The notes beneath the pieces were generated by a model. That model was not told the origin of the DNA. It was given only the letters and a program-made list of their open reading frames with translations, and did not search any database. The translations under genes and the position numbers were made by a program. From Rhizobium sp. Root482 (GTDB lineage: Bacteria > Pseudomonadota > Alphaproteobacteria > Rhizobiales > Rhizobiaceae), in contig NZ_LMFA01000001.1 in the NCBI RefSeq assembly GCF_001426565.1, positions 581,287 through 645,286 on the forward strand: a stretch of DNA of 64,000 nt, in the 5' to 3' direction. Shown piece by piece: positions 43,362 through 51,846 of the stretch (within the stretch, counting starts at the first letter, position 1; the number at the start of each line of letters is the position of its first letter).

Positions 43362-45809
43362 TTAAGCCCTCACCCGCTCCGCCTTAGGATCATACATCGG
43401 CTGAAGCGACGCTTCCGCCTTCATCCGCGTCCCGGCAATCTCGATCTCATAAACCGAACCCAGCACATCCGCCTCGGTCTCGCCCTCGCACGGCACATAG
43501 CCGAGCCCGATGGCGCCGCCGAGATGGTGGCCGTAATTGCCTGAGGTCACCGTGCCGACGATCCGGCCGTCGCGGACCAGCGCCTCGTTGTGGAACAACA
43601 GCGGCTCCGGGTCGGCGAGCCTGAATTGCACCAGCCGGCGCTTCAGCCCCTCGTCCTGCTTGCGTAGGACCGCATCGCGACCAATGAACGCCCCCTTGCC
43701 GGTCTTCACCGCAAAGCCGAGCCCGGCCTCGAGCACATGATCCTCGTCGGTAATATCATGGCCGAAATGGCGGAAGGCTTTTTCGATCCGGCAGCTATCG
43801 AGCGTATGCAGCCCGCAGAGCTTCAACCCCACATCCCGCCCCGCCTCTTCCAAAGCTTCGAAGACATGCGCCGCCTGATCGGTGGAGACATAAAGCTCCC
43901 AGCCGAGTTCGCCGACATAGGTGACGCGGTGGGCGCGGGCGAGCCCCATGCCGATCTCGATCTCGCGCGCCGTGCCGAAAGGATGCGCGCTATTGGAGAA
44001 ATCATTGGGGCTGACTTGTCTCATCAGTTGGCGCGCCCTTGGGCCCATGACGCAAAGCACGGATTCTGCCGCCGTCACATCGGTAATGACGACGAATTCC
44101 TCGCCAAGATGCTTGCGCAGCCAAGCGAGATCGCGCTGCAGCGTGGCACCGGGAACCACAAGCAAAAAGGCCGTTTCCGAAAGCCGTGTAACCGTCAGGT
44201 CGCTCTCGATGCCGCCGCGTTCGTTGAGCATCTGCGTGTAAACGATGCGACCCGGGGCGATATCCATCTGGTTGGCGCAGAGGTTTTGCAGAAAGGCGAG
44301 CGCATCCCTGCCCTCCACCCTGATCTTGCCGAACGAGGTCATGTCGAACAGGCCGACCCGCTCGCGCACCGCCAGATGTTCGTCACGCTGGTTCTCGAAC
44401 CAGTTCTGCCGCTTCCAGCTATATTGATACTCGCGTTCCTGACCATCTTTCGCAAACCAGTTGGCCCGCTCCCAGCCGGCCACCTCGCCGAAGACAGCGC
44501 CGCGCGCCTTCAGATGCTCATGCAGCGGCGAGCGGCGGACACCGCGGGCCGTCGCCATCTGGCGATAGGGGAAATGATCGGCATAAAGCAGACCGAGCGT
44601 CTCAGTGACGCGCTCCTTCAGATATCTGCGGTTCTTCTGGAACGGCTGCGCCCGGCGGATGTCGACTTCCCAGAGATCGAAGGGCGGCTCGCCGTCATTC
44701 ATCCACTCCGCCAGCGCCATGCCGGCGCCGCCGGAGGAGACGATGCCGATGGAATTATAGCCGGCGGCAACCCAGTACCCCTTCAGTTCCGGCGCCTCGC
44801 CGAGATAATAGCGGTCGTCCGGGGTGAAACTTTCCGGGCCGTTGAAGAAGGTGTGGATGCCGGCCGTCTCCAGCATCGGCATGCGGTTGATCGCCTGTTC
44901 GAGGATCGGCGCGAAATGGTCGAAATCCTCCGGCAGCTGGTCGAAGCAGAAATCCTCGCGAATGCCATCCATGCCCCAGGGCTTGGCGACGGGCTCGAAG
45001 GCGCCGAGCAGCATCTTGCCGGTATCTTCCTTGTAATAGGCGCATTCGTCCGGCACCCGCAGGACCGGAAGCGATTTGAGGCCGGCAACCGGCTCGGTGA
45101 CGATGTAGAAATGTTCGCAGGCATGCAGCGGCAGCGTCACGCCCGACATGTCGGCAAGCGTGCGTCCCCACATCCCGGCGGCATTGACGACGTTTTCGGT
45201 CTCGATCGTGAAGCTTTCGCCGTTCTGTTCGCAGGTGACGCCCGTCACCCGGCCGTCCCGCTGCGTCACAGCCGTCACCTTGACGCCTTCGAGGATCGTC
45301 GCGCCGTTCTGGCGCGCACCTTTAGCGAGCGCCATGGCAATATTGGCCGGATCGCACTGGCCGTCGAGCGGCAGATGCACGGCGGCAACCACATCCGACA
45401 CATTCAGATGCGGATACATCTCCTTGACTTCGCTCGAAGAAATCTCCCTGACATCGACATTGAAGGCGCGCGCCAGGGACGCCTGCCGGTAGATTTCCTG
45501 CTTCCGTTCCTCGGTCAGCGCCACGGTGATCGAGCCGTTCTGCTTCATGCCCGTGCCGATGCCGGTCTCGGCCTCGAGATTGACGTAGAGATCGCGCGAA
45601 TATTTGGCGAGCCTCGTCATGTTCTGCGAAGCCCGCAACTGGCCGATCAGGCCGGCCGCATGCCAGGTGGTGCCTGACGTCAATTGCTTGCGCTCCAGGA
45701 GGACCACATCGGTCCAGCCGAGCTTGGCCAGATGGTAGGCGACCGAGCAGCCCGAAACGCCGCCGCCGATGATCACGGCTCTCGCCTTTGTGGGGATCGC
45801 CTTCGTCAT
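43362..45809 (-). CDS. FAD/GcvT-type N-methylglycine dehydrogenase-like protein, second of pair
   Basis: 815 residues: N-terminal FAD-dependent DAO domain (1-380) with GGGVSGCSVAYHLAKLGW, a central FAO_M region, and C-terminal GcvT folate-binding domains (about 430-810), the layout of dimethylglycine and sarcosine dehydrogenases. The TTWHAAG segment near residue 50 matches the site where FAD is bound to His in mammalian dimethylglycine dehydrogenase. It should transfer the methyl-derived C1 unit to tetrahydrofolate. It overlaps the upstream flavoprotein gene by four bases. Confidence 0.87.
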   Translation of the reverse strand: MTKAIPTKARAVIIGGGVSGCSVAYHLAKLGWTDVVLLERKQLTSGTTWHAAGLIGQLRASQNMTRLAKYSRDLYVNLEAETGIGTGMKQNGSITVALTEERKQEIYRQASLARAFNVDVREISSSEVKEMYPHLNVSDVVAAVHLPLDGQCDPANIAMALAKGARQNGATILEGVKVTAVTQRDGRVTGVTCEQNGESFTIETENVVNAAGMWGRTLADMSGVTLPLHACEHFYIVTEPVAGLKSLPVLRVPDECAYYKEDTGKMLLGAFEPVAKPWGMDGIREDFCFDQLPEDFDHFAPILEQAINRMPMLETAGIHTFFNGPESFTPDDRYYLGEAPELKGYWVAAGYNSIGIVSSGGAGMALAEWMNDGEPPFDLWEVDIRRAQPFQKNRRYLKERVTETLGLLYADHFPYRQMATARGVRRSPLHEHLKARGAVFGEVAGWERANWFAKDGQEREYQYSWKRQNWFENQRDEHLAVRERVGLFDMTSFGKIRVEGRDALAFLQNLCANQMDIAPGRIVYTQMLNERGGIESDLTVTRLSETAFLLVVPGATLQRDLAWLRKHLGEEFVVITDVTAAESVLCVMGPRARQLMRQVSPNDFSNSAHPFGTAREIEIGMGLARAHRVTYVGELGWELYVSTDQAAHVFEALEEAGRDVGLKLCGLHTLDSCRIEKAFRHFGHDITDEDHVLEAGLGFAVKTGKGAFIGRDAVLRKQDEGLKRRLVQFRLADPEPLLFHNEALVRDGRIVGTVTSGNYGHHLGGAIGLGYVPCEGETEADVLGSVYEIEIAGTRMKAEASLQPMYDPKAERVRA

Positions 45810-48253
45810 GCGCGCAATCTTTCATTCCTGGGGTCGAACAGCGGCTGGTCGGGCTGGACCGTGGCCCTGAACCGGTCGCCGTAGATTTCCACCTCGATTT
45901 CGGTGCCCGGCACGGCAAGGTCCGCCTTCAGCATGCCGAGTGCGATGGACTTCCCGGTGCGATAGCCCCAATTGCCCGACGTCGTCTCGCCAACCACATT
46001 TCCGTCGTGCCAGAGGGTGGACATATAGGGTGCGTCGCAATCGCCGGCCTCGACAACCAGCGTTACAAAACGCTTGGCCACGCCCTGTTGCTTCTCGCGC
46101 TCGAGCGCCGGCTTGCCCTTGAAGTCGGGCTTCGTCCAATCGACGAAGCGCTCGAGCCCGCCCTGCAGGATGGTGTAGTCCGTCGAAAGATCGCCCTTCC
46201 AGGCGCGATACCCCTTTTCGATGCGCAGGCTGTCCAGCGCCTCCATGCCGAAGGGTTTCAGCCCGTGCTTCTCGCCCGCCGCCCGGACGGCGTCGAAGAC
46301 GATGGCCGTGTCCTCGACCTTGGTATGCAGTTCCCAGCCCAGTTCGCCGGCGAAGGAGACGCGCACGAGCTGCAGCCAGCGGCCGGCGATCTGGCAGGAT
46401 TGATGAGTCAGCCAGCCCAGCGACAGATCGGCATCCGTGACGGCTGCGAGAATCTCGCGCGACTTGGGCCCGGACAGGATTTGGCAGGCGAAACTGTCGG
46501 TAACATCGTCGAGCGTGAAGGCGGCATCCTTCGGCAGATGTGTCTTCAGCCATTCGAAATCATGCCATTGCGCCGTCGCCGCGGTGATCAGGAAGAAGAA
46601 ATCCTCGGCAAGCGCCATCACCGACATTTCGGTGACAATCCGGCCCTTGTCGTCGGAAAAATAGGCAAGGCCGATGCGGCCCGGCTTCGGCACCTTGCCG
46701 GTGATCAGCCCCAGCAGCCAGTCGCGCGCACCCTCGCCCTTGATCCGGAAGCGCGAGAAGCCCGGCAGGTCGAGGATACCGGCGGCTTCGTGCACCGCGC
46801 AGCACTCCTCCTTGATCCGCGCAGCCCAAGGCCCTGCCCGATTCCAGGTCTGGGTCGCCGCTTCGGATAGATCGTCACCGGGCTTCGCATACCAGCTGGC
46901 CCGCTCCCAGCCATTATAGGGCTTGAACTGGGCACCGAGCGCGACGATCCGGTCATGGATCGGCGAGAGTTTCTTGTTGCGCCCCGCCGGCCAGGCATGT
47001 TTGGGAAAATGCATCGCATATTCATGGCCATAAATTTCCATGCCCTTGGCGATGCAATAATCCTGGTCGGTATAATCGGTGAAACGGCGCGGATCGCAGG
47101 ACCACATGTCCCACTCGGTCTGGCCCTCGGTCACCCATTCGGCCAGCACCTTGCCGGCGCCGCCCGCCTGGCAGATACCGAAGGTAAAGACGCAGGCCTC
47201 GAAGGCGTTCGGCACGCCGGGCATCGGCCCGATCAGCGGATTGCCGTCGGGCGCATAGGGGATCGGCCCGTTGATCATCCGCGACAGGCCGGCGGTGCCG
47301 AGGATCGGCACGCGCTCGACGGCATCGTTCAGATACCATTCCAGCCGCTCCAGATCGTCGGGGAAAAGCTGGAAGGAAAAATCCTCCGGCATCGGATCGT
47401 CCGGCGTCACCCAATGCGCCTTGCAGTTCCTCTCATAGGGCCCGAGATTCATGCCGGACTTTTCCTGGCGGAGATAATAGGAGGAATCCACGTCGCGCAG
47501 CAGCGGCAGCTTGTGGCCAACCTCCTTCGACCAGGCGGCGAGTTCGGGAATTTCCTCGAACAGCATGTACTGATGGCTCATCACCATCATCGGCACGTCG
47601 CGACCGAACCATTTGCCGACTTCACGGGCATAATAGCCGGCGGCGTTGACGACCTTCTCGCAGCGAATCTCACCCTTCGGCGTCGAAATCACCCATTCAT
47701 CCCCCTCCCGACGCGCGCCGGTGGCGGGACAGAAGCGGAAGATTTTCGCGCCCATGTCGCGGGCGCCTTTTGCCATAGCCTGCGTCAGCTGTGCCGGATC
47801 GATATCGCCGTCATAGGGATCGTAGAGCGCACCCGTCAGGTCATGGGTTTCGGCGAAGGGATATTTCGACCGGATCTGGTCGGGCGACAGGATGTCGAGG
47901 TCCATGCCCTGGTAGCGCCCCATGCCGACCACGCGCTTGAATTCCTGCAACCGCTCCCTCGAATGGCCAAGCCGGATGGAGCCGGTGACATGATAGTTCA
48001 TCGGATAATCGACCAGCGTACCGAGCTCGCGATAGAGCGAGGCGGAATAGCGCTGCATGTTCATGATCGACCAGGACGACGAGAATGTCGGCACATTTCC
48101 GGCCGCATGCCAGGTCGAGCCGGCCGTCAGCTCGTTCTTTTCCAGAAGCACACAATCGGTCCAGCCGGCCTTGGCGAGATGATAGAGAGCGGACGCGCCA
48201 ACGGCACCTCCCCCGATGATCACGACACGCGCGGCGGACGGCAGTTCAGACAT
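45806..48253 (-). CDS. FAD/GcvT-type N-methylglycine dehydrogenase-like protein, first of pair
   Basis: Also 815 residues with the same architecture: DAO domain starting VVIIGGGAVGASALYHLAKA, STWHAAG as the possible covalent flavin site, and GcvT domains from about 430. It is only moderately like its neighbour, so the two probably act on successive or different substrates (dimethylglycine and sarcosine, for example). It is the first gene of the unit and is divergent from a LysR regulator, with about 245 bp between. Confidence 0.87.
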   Translation of the reverse strand: MSELPSAARVVIIGGGAVGASALYHLAKAGWTDCVLLEKNELTAGSTWHAAGNVPTFSSSWSIMNMQRYSASLYRELGTLVDYPMNYHVTGSIRLGHSRERLQEFKRVVGMGRYQGMDLDILSPDQIRSKYPFAETHDLTGALYDPYDGDIDPAQLTQAMAKGARDMGAKIFRFCPATGARREGDEWVISTPKGEIRCEKVVNAAGYYAREVGKWFGRDVPMMVMSHQYMLFEEIPELAAWSKEVGHKLPLLRDVDSSYYLRQEKSGMNLGPYERNCKAHWVTPDDPMPEDFSFQLFPDDLERLEWYLNDAVERVPILGTAGLSRMINGPIPYAPDGNPLIGPMPGVPNAFEACVFTFGICQAGGAGKVLAEWVTEGQTEWDMWSCDPRRFTDYTDQDYCIAKGMEIYGHEYAMHFPKHAWPAGRNKKLSPIHDRIVALGAQFKPYNGWERASWYAKPGDDLSEAATQTWNRAGPWAARIKEECCAVHEAAGILDLPGFSRFRIKGEGARDWLLGLITGKVPKPGRIGLAYFSDDKGRIVTEMSVMALAEDFFFLITAATAQWHDFEWLKTHLPKDAAFTLDDVTDSFACQILSGPKSREILAAVTDADLSLGWLTHQSCQIAGRWLQLVRVSFAGELGWELHTKVEDTAIVFDAVRAAGEKHGLKPFGMEALDSLRIEKGYRAWKGDLSTDYTILQGGLERFVDWTKPDFKGKPALEREKQQGVAKRFVTLVVEAGDCDAPYMSTLWHDGNVVGETTSGNWGYRTGKSIALGMLKADLAVPGTEIEVEIYGDRFRATVQPDQPLFDPRNERLRA

Positions 48254-48328
48254 GCTTCATTCCCTCGTTTGACGAGATTTGTGGCAATGAAGCATGCCGC
48301 CATCAAGCCGGCGAAAATCGCTTTATTG

Positions 48329-48343
48329 ATCGATGAATTCGAT
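48329..48343. promoter_or_regulatory. Candidate LysR box between flavoprotein and lysR genes
   Basis: ATCGA-TGAAT-TCGAT, a 5-bp inverted repeat with T-N11-A spacing, about 80 bp upstream of the flavoprotein start and on the lysR-distal side of a palindromic element. Divergent placement is classical for LysR control. Confidence 0.4.
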
Positions 48344-48361
48344 TAGATTGAGCTTGAGAAG

Positions 48362-48472
48362 CCCCTCATCCGCCCTGTCGGGCACCTTCTCCCCGTAAAC
48401 GGGGAGAAGAGACAAGCGGCAAACTCCGTGATCCCCTCTCCCCGCATGCGGGGAGAGGGTTAGGGTGAGGGG
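48362..48472. repeat. RIME-like intergenic palindromic element, copy 6
   Basis: Left module CCCCTCATCCGCCCTGTCGG with CCCCGT/ACGGGG stem, right module ending GGGTTAGGGTGAGGGG. It lies 25 bp before the lysR start, so it forms most of that gene's leader. Confidence 0.85.
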
Positions 48473-48497
48473 CAATCGTGAATGACGCGGGAGAAAA

Positions 48498-49346
48498 ATG
48501 CAGATCGACCTCATCGAAACCTTCCTTGACCTGATGGAGACCCGCAGTTTCAATCGCACCGCGGAACGGCTGAACATCACGCAATCGACCGTGTCCCATC
48601 GGGTGAAGGCGCTGGAGGCGCTGTTCAACCGCAAGCTCTTCATCCGCAACAAGGGCGGCACGGCACCCACCGCATCGGGCCTGCGCTTTCTCGATCATGC
48701 CAAGGCGCTCCAGCACCAGTGGCATGAGGCCACGCGGGCGGTGGAAAGCGCCGGTGCCTATGAGCGCTCCATGCGGCTTGGCGTCCAGCACGATCTGGCG
48801 GAAGTCTTCGCCGGCCGCTGGCTGGCAGTCATCCGTGCCGACCTGCCCTCGACCTCGATCTATATGGAGGCCGATTATTCCAACCAGATGAACCGCGACC
48901 TCGCCGCCGGCGACCTCGATCTCGCCATCCTCTATACGCCGCACTACCTGCCCGACCTGTACTATGAGCGGATCGGCGATCTGACCTACAGGATGGTCGG
49001 CACGCAGGCGCGCAGCATCGCGGCGGTCGAACCGGGAAGTTATATACAGGCAGTCTATTCCCCCGCCTTCGACCGGGCGCATCGGCTTGCCCTGCCGCAA
49101 CTCTCCTCCGCGTCCGTTGCGTCGGGACAGAACATCGCCATTGTCGCACTGCTCAAAAATCTGGGCGGCGCTGCCTACGTCACCGCCCTGACCGCAGAGG
49201 AACTCGTGGAGAAGGGAGAGGTCCACCTGGTCGAGGATGCGCCGCAGATCGCCCAGGCGGTCTATGCCGCCACCAGCATCCGCACCCGCCACGCCCACCA
49301 GCACCGAAGAATCATTACCGCCATGCAGGACCTTCTGGCGTCCTGA
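48498..49346 (+). CDS. LysR family regulator of the flavoprotein/Rieske genes
   Basis: 282-residue LysR regulator: HTH at residues 1-60 (RSFNRTAERLNITQSTVSHRV) and an effector domain after about 85. It is divergent from the two flavoprotein genes and is their likely regulator. It is slightly short for the family but complete. Confidence 0.88.
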   Translation: MQIDLIETFLDLMETRSFNRTAERLNITQSTVSHRVKALEALFNRKLFIRNKGGTAPTASGLRFLDHAKALQHQWHEATRAVESAGAYERSMRLGVQHDLAEVFAGRWLAVIRADLPSTSIYMEADYSNQMNRDLAAGDLDLAILYTPHYLPDLYYERIGDLTYRMVGTQARSIAAVEPGSYIQAVYSPAFDRAHRLALPQLSSASVASGQNIAIVALLKNLGGAAYVTALTAEELVEKGEVHLVEDAPQIAQAVYAATSIRTRHAHQHRRIITAMQDLLAS

Positions 49347-49441
49347 TCGGTGGCGCGGCCAAAGCCGACATCCAGCGCGGCGAGAGGCCAATCCTGACGG
49401 TTTTCTGGCGACAAAGCGGCATGAGAGGTCGCAGGCTCGAA

Positions 49442-49470
49442 TTGACATGGACCGGCGAAAATCCTAATTA
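49442..49470 (+). promoter_or_regulatory. Sigma-70-type promoter of the cobalamin riboswitch
   Basis: TTGACA (49442-49447), a 17-base spacer and TAATTA (49465-49470). This is close to consensus and would start RNA near 49477, just ahead of the riboswitch. Confidence 0.65.
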
Positions 49471-49483
49471 TCGTGGATCAATT

Positions 49484-49720
49484 GGTTCCCCGGCGGCAAA
49501 AGGCGTTGGGGAGTAAATGGGAACGTGACGGGTGGACCCATTCTGGGCATCTTCATCACGGCCGACCCCGCGACTGTAGAGCGGTCAGAATGCGTCATGC
49601 CGGACGGTGTCCGGCAAAAGCCACTGCGGCGACGGGCTTCACGCCCATGCCCTGGGAAGGCGAGGCGAATTCCTTGGTGCCATGCACCTGACGCCGCGAG
49701 CCAGGAAACCTGCCGGTTGA
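49484..49720 (+). promoter_or_regulatory. Cobalamin (B12) riboswitch
   Basis: Leader RNA with the conserved cobalamin pieces in order: GGTTCCC at 49484, GACCCCGCGACTGTAGAGCG near 49564, AAAAGCCACTG near 49616, CTGGGAAGGCGAGG near 49651, and the B12 box GAGCCAGGAAACCTGCC at 49698-49714. It precedes the cobalt transporter genes cbtB and cbtA, which are classical targets. Downstream, GTGGGA-GATA-TCCCAC (49743-49758), which can extend to a GGCATG/CATGCC pairing, lies just before the cbtB ribosome site and may be the expression platform. This explains the 432-bp gap after lysR. Confidence 0.88.
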
Positions 49721-49778
49721 TGAAGGGCATGGTGCCCAATTGGTGGGAGATATCCCACATGCCATCACGGAGGTTGTC

Positions 49779-49955
49779 ATGGCTTCGTCTATCGTTTCGA
49801 GCATTCCCCTTTCCATCAGCGACCGTCTCACCGCAGGCATTCTCGCCCTGTTGATCGGCGGTTTTTTGGTTTTCGGCGCGGGCCTTGCCAATTCCGCCGT
49901 GCTGCACGACACCGCCCACGACGTGCGCCACTCCTACGGCTTCCCCTGCCATTGA
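49779..49955 (+). CDS. cbtB: Cobalt transporter subunit CbtB
   Basis: 58-residue membrane protein with one hydrophobic helix (about 17-40) and the signature histidine-rich tail HDTAHDVRHSYGFPCH that probably binds cobalt. GGAGG lies six bases before the ATG. It is controlled by the cobalamin riboswitch just upstream and works with CbtA, 180 bp further on; that gap holds only a small TTGCCA/TGGCAA hairpin. Confidence 0.88.
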   Translation: MASSIVSSIPLSISDRLTAGILALLIGGFLVFGAGLANSAVLHDTAHDVRHSYGFPCH

Positions 49956-50135
49956 TCCACGCCGCGGAAAGCATCGGCTTTTCGCAGTCATTGCCAATCT
50001 GAATTGCGTGGCAAGTCCACGTATCGGTGAAATGCGCCTGGTATCTCGGCACCGGGCAGGCTTTGCCATGGGGATTCAATCATGTCGGGCGTGAGAATGC
50101 GCATGCCGCGCTCCGCCTGAGAGGGAGTAGGAAAA

Positions 50136-50915
50136 ATGATCGTCAAAACGCTTCTGGCCGCATTGGTGGCTGGATTGATTGCGGGTGTCTTTTCGACCGT
50201 TGCGCAAAATGCGCGCGTCGTCCCGCTCATCCTCCATGCGGAGGAATATGAAGGCCAGGAACCGGCCGCGACGCCGCCGCCAGGCACGTCGACGGAACAG
50301 GACCATCAGCATTCGTCACAATTGTCCCCTTCGCCGCTTACCCGGATGCTCTCGGCGCTCTCGCCGATCACCCCCGCCTTTGCCCATGAAGGCGAACACG
50401 GCGAGGAAGGCGGCATCATGTTCGGCATGAGCCGGTTTTCCGGCAGCCTGCTCGCCAATCTGGTGACCGGCGCCGGTTTCGGCCTGCTGCTCGCCGGTGT
50501 CAGCCTCGTCGTCGGTCATCCGATCACGCTGCGCAACGGCGCGCTCTGGGGCGCCTGCGGCTGGCTTGTGGTTCACATGCTGCCGGCAATCGGCCTGCCC
50601 CCGGAACTGCCCGGCTTTCCGGCGGCCGATCTCGGCGATCGCCAGACCTGGTGGATCGCGACCGTGCTGCTTTCCGCACTTGGCGTCTATCTTGTCGTCC
50701 TGTGCGAGGAAATCGTCGCCAAGCTGATCGGCCTGGTGGTCATCGCCGCGCCGCATCTCTATGGCGCGCCGCAACCCACCGATATTTCAAGCTCGGTTCC
50801 CGCCGTTCTCGGCGCCGAATTCGCCGTTGCTGCGCTGGCAACGGCGCTGGCCTCCTGGCTGCTGCTCGGCGTCGTCTCCGGCTACCTGAACGACCGTTTT
50901 CTGAAATCGGCCTGA
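50136..50915 (+). CDS. cbtA: Cobalt transporter subunit CbtA
   Basis: 259-residue inner-membrane protein with about six hydrophobic segments and His/Glu-rich loops (HAEEYEGQEP near residue 29, FAHEGEHGEEGG near 84) likely to handle cobalt. It is the partner of CbtB for B12-related cobalt uptake. GGGAG precedes the ATG. A strong terminator follows, located inside the 3' end of the convergent gene. Confidence 0.88.
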   Translation: MIVKTLLAALVAGLIAGVFSTVAQNARVVPLILHAEEYEGQEPAATPPPGTSTEQDHQHSSQLSPSPLTRMLSALSPITPAFAHEGEHGEEGGIMFGMSRFSGSLLANLVTGAGFGLLLAGVSLVVGHPITLRNGALWGACGWLVVHMLPAIGLPPELPGFPAADLGDRQTWWIATVLLSALGVYLVVLCEEIVAKLIGLVVIAAPHLYGAPQPTDISSSVPAVLGAEFAVAALATALASWLLLGVVSGYLNDRFLKSA

Positions 50916-50952
50916 GCCTCCGCCCGTCGCGTCACGCAGCGCGACGGCATGA

Positions 50953-51846
50953 TCAGCCGCCTGCGTGCTCGAGACGAGCACGCAGGCGGCTTTTTTGCGT
51001 CTCGGGATCGAGAAGCACGCAGACATCGCAGACATCGCCACCCGGCGTCCGGTAGTAGAGGCAGCAGCCGCTCCTGAGGCGAAATATCCCTGCCGCCGGC
51101 TGCCCATCGACCATCGCCTCGATACGCTCATAGCGCAGGTTCCCGGACGCAAGCGGTGACCCTTCGCGCTCGACAATGGCTAGCGCCAGCGCCATGGCCC
51201 GCTCGGTTTCCGTCATCGCCACACCCAGTTCGAGAAAGGCGCCGGCGATGCCGTCCCCCGCCAGCCGCCATTGCGCCACTGGTGAAAGGCCCGTGCGGGC
51301 CTGGAGCGCTTCGACCACCGGCGCCAGGCTCTCGACAAAGCCGTCATGAAAGGCCGCCGCGCTGTCGCCAGTGCCGAGAACCCGGCTGAGCCTGAAATGG
51401 AACCGCCGCGCCCCATCCACGGGCACCCCAAGCGATGCAGGGCTGGCGTCCTCCCAGCCGATTGCGAGATCATCGGGATCGAGACCGGCGACAAGGCCCG
51501 TCTGAAGCAGGATCGCACCGGCGGCAATTGCCAGATGATGACTGTAGAAGGCCATCAGATGCGCGCCCTTCACACGATCGTCCATCTCCGCCGCGAACCG
51601 GGTCTGGTAGTCGAGAAAGGCATCGACGCTCTCGACGCGGTTCCATGTCGCCCGCGCCGAAAGCAAGCCTGCAAGCGCGTCTCCGATGGAGGCGGCAACC
51701 TGCGGAAACCGTGCCGACTGCCAGGCAATAGCGGTTTCCACCTGCCTTAGCTGCTCGCTCGGGGACCAGTCCTCGCAGTTCCGCATGTCGTCCAATCGTC
51801 CCGCCTGTTTCCCGGTATCGCCCGCGCCCTTATCGCTCAAAGCCAT
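50953..51846 (-). CDS. FhuF-like [2Fe-2S] ferric reductase
   Basis: 297-residue protein recognised by its C-terminal cluster CC-LYYRTPGGDV-C-DV-C, exactly the CC-X10-C-X2-C pattern of FhuF. The rest is helical and diverged. A role in releasing iron from a ferric siderophore or other chelate is likely. Its start overlaps the stop of the upstream glucoamylase-type gene by ten bases, an odd pairing. The last 12 codons coincide with the terminator hairpin of cbtA. Confidence 0.75.
   Translation of the reverse strand: MALSDKGAGDTGKQAGRLDDMRNCEDWSPSEQLRQVETAIAWQSARFPQVAASIGDALAGLLSARATWNRVESVDAFLDYQTRFAAEMDDRVKGAHLMAFYSHHLAIAAGAILLQTGLVAGLDPDDLAIGWEDASPASLGVPVDGARRFHFRLSRVLGTGDSAAAFHDGFVESLAPVVEALQARTGLSPVAQWRLAGDGIAGAFLELGVAMTETERAMALALAIVEREGSPLASGNLRYERIEAMVDGQPAAGIFRLRSGCCLYYRTPGGDVCDVCVLLDPETQKSRLRARLEHAGG
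50956..50996 (+). terminator. Terminator of cbtBA, inside the convergent gene
   Basis: Perfect 16-bp stem (GCCGCCTGCGTGCTCG and complement) with a three-base AGA loop, followed by six T. It serves the plus-strand cobalt operon and lies wholly in the coding end of the minus-strand FhuF-like gene. Confidence 0.88.

Noticed and set aside
9350-48472. Reading the six palindromic elements as remnants of insertion sequences or as a CRISPR array
   Set aside because: They carry no transposase, terminal repeats or target duplications that I can see, and they are dispersed, not regularly spaced.
49956-50135. Possible small gene or second riboswitch between cbtB and cbtA
   Set aside because: No reading frame with a ribosome site and no conserved riboswitch words were found; only a minor hairpin.
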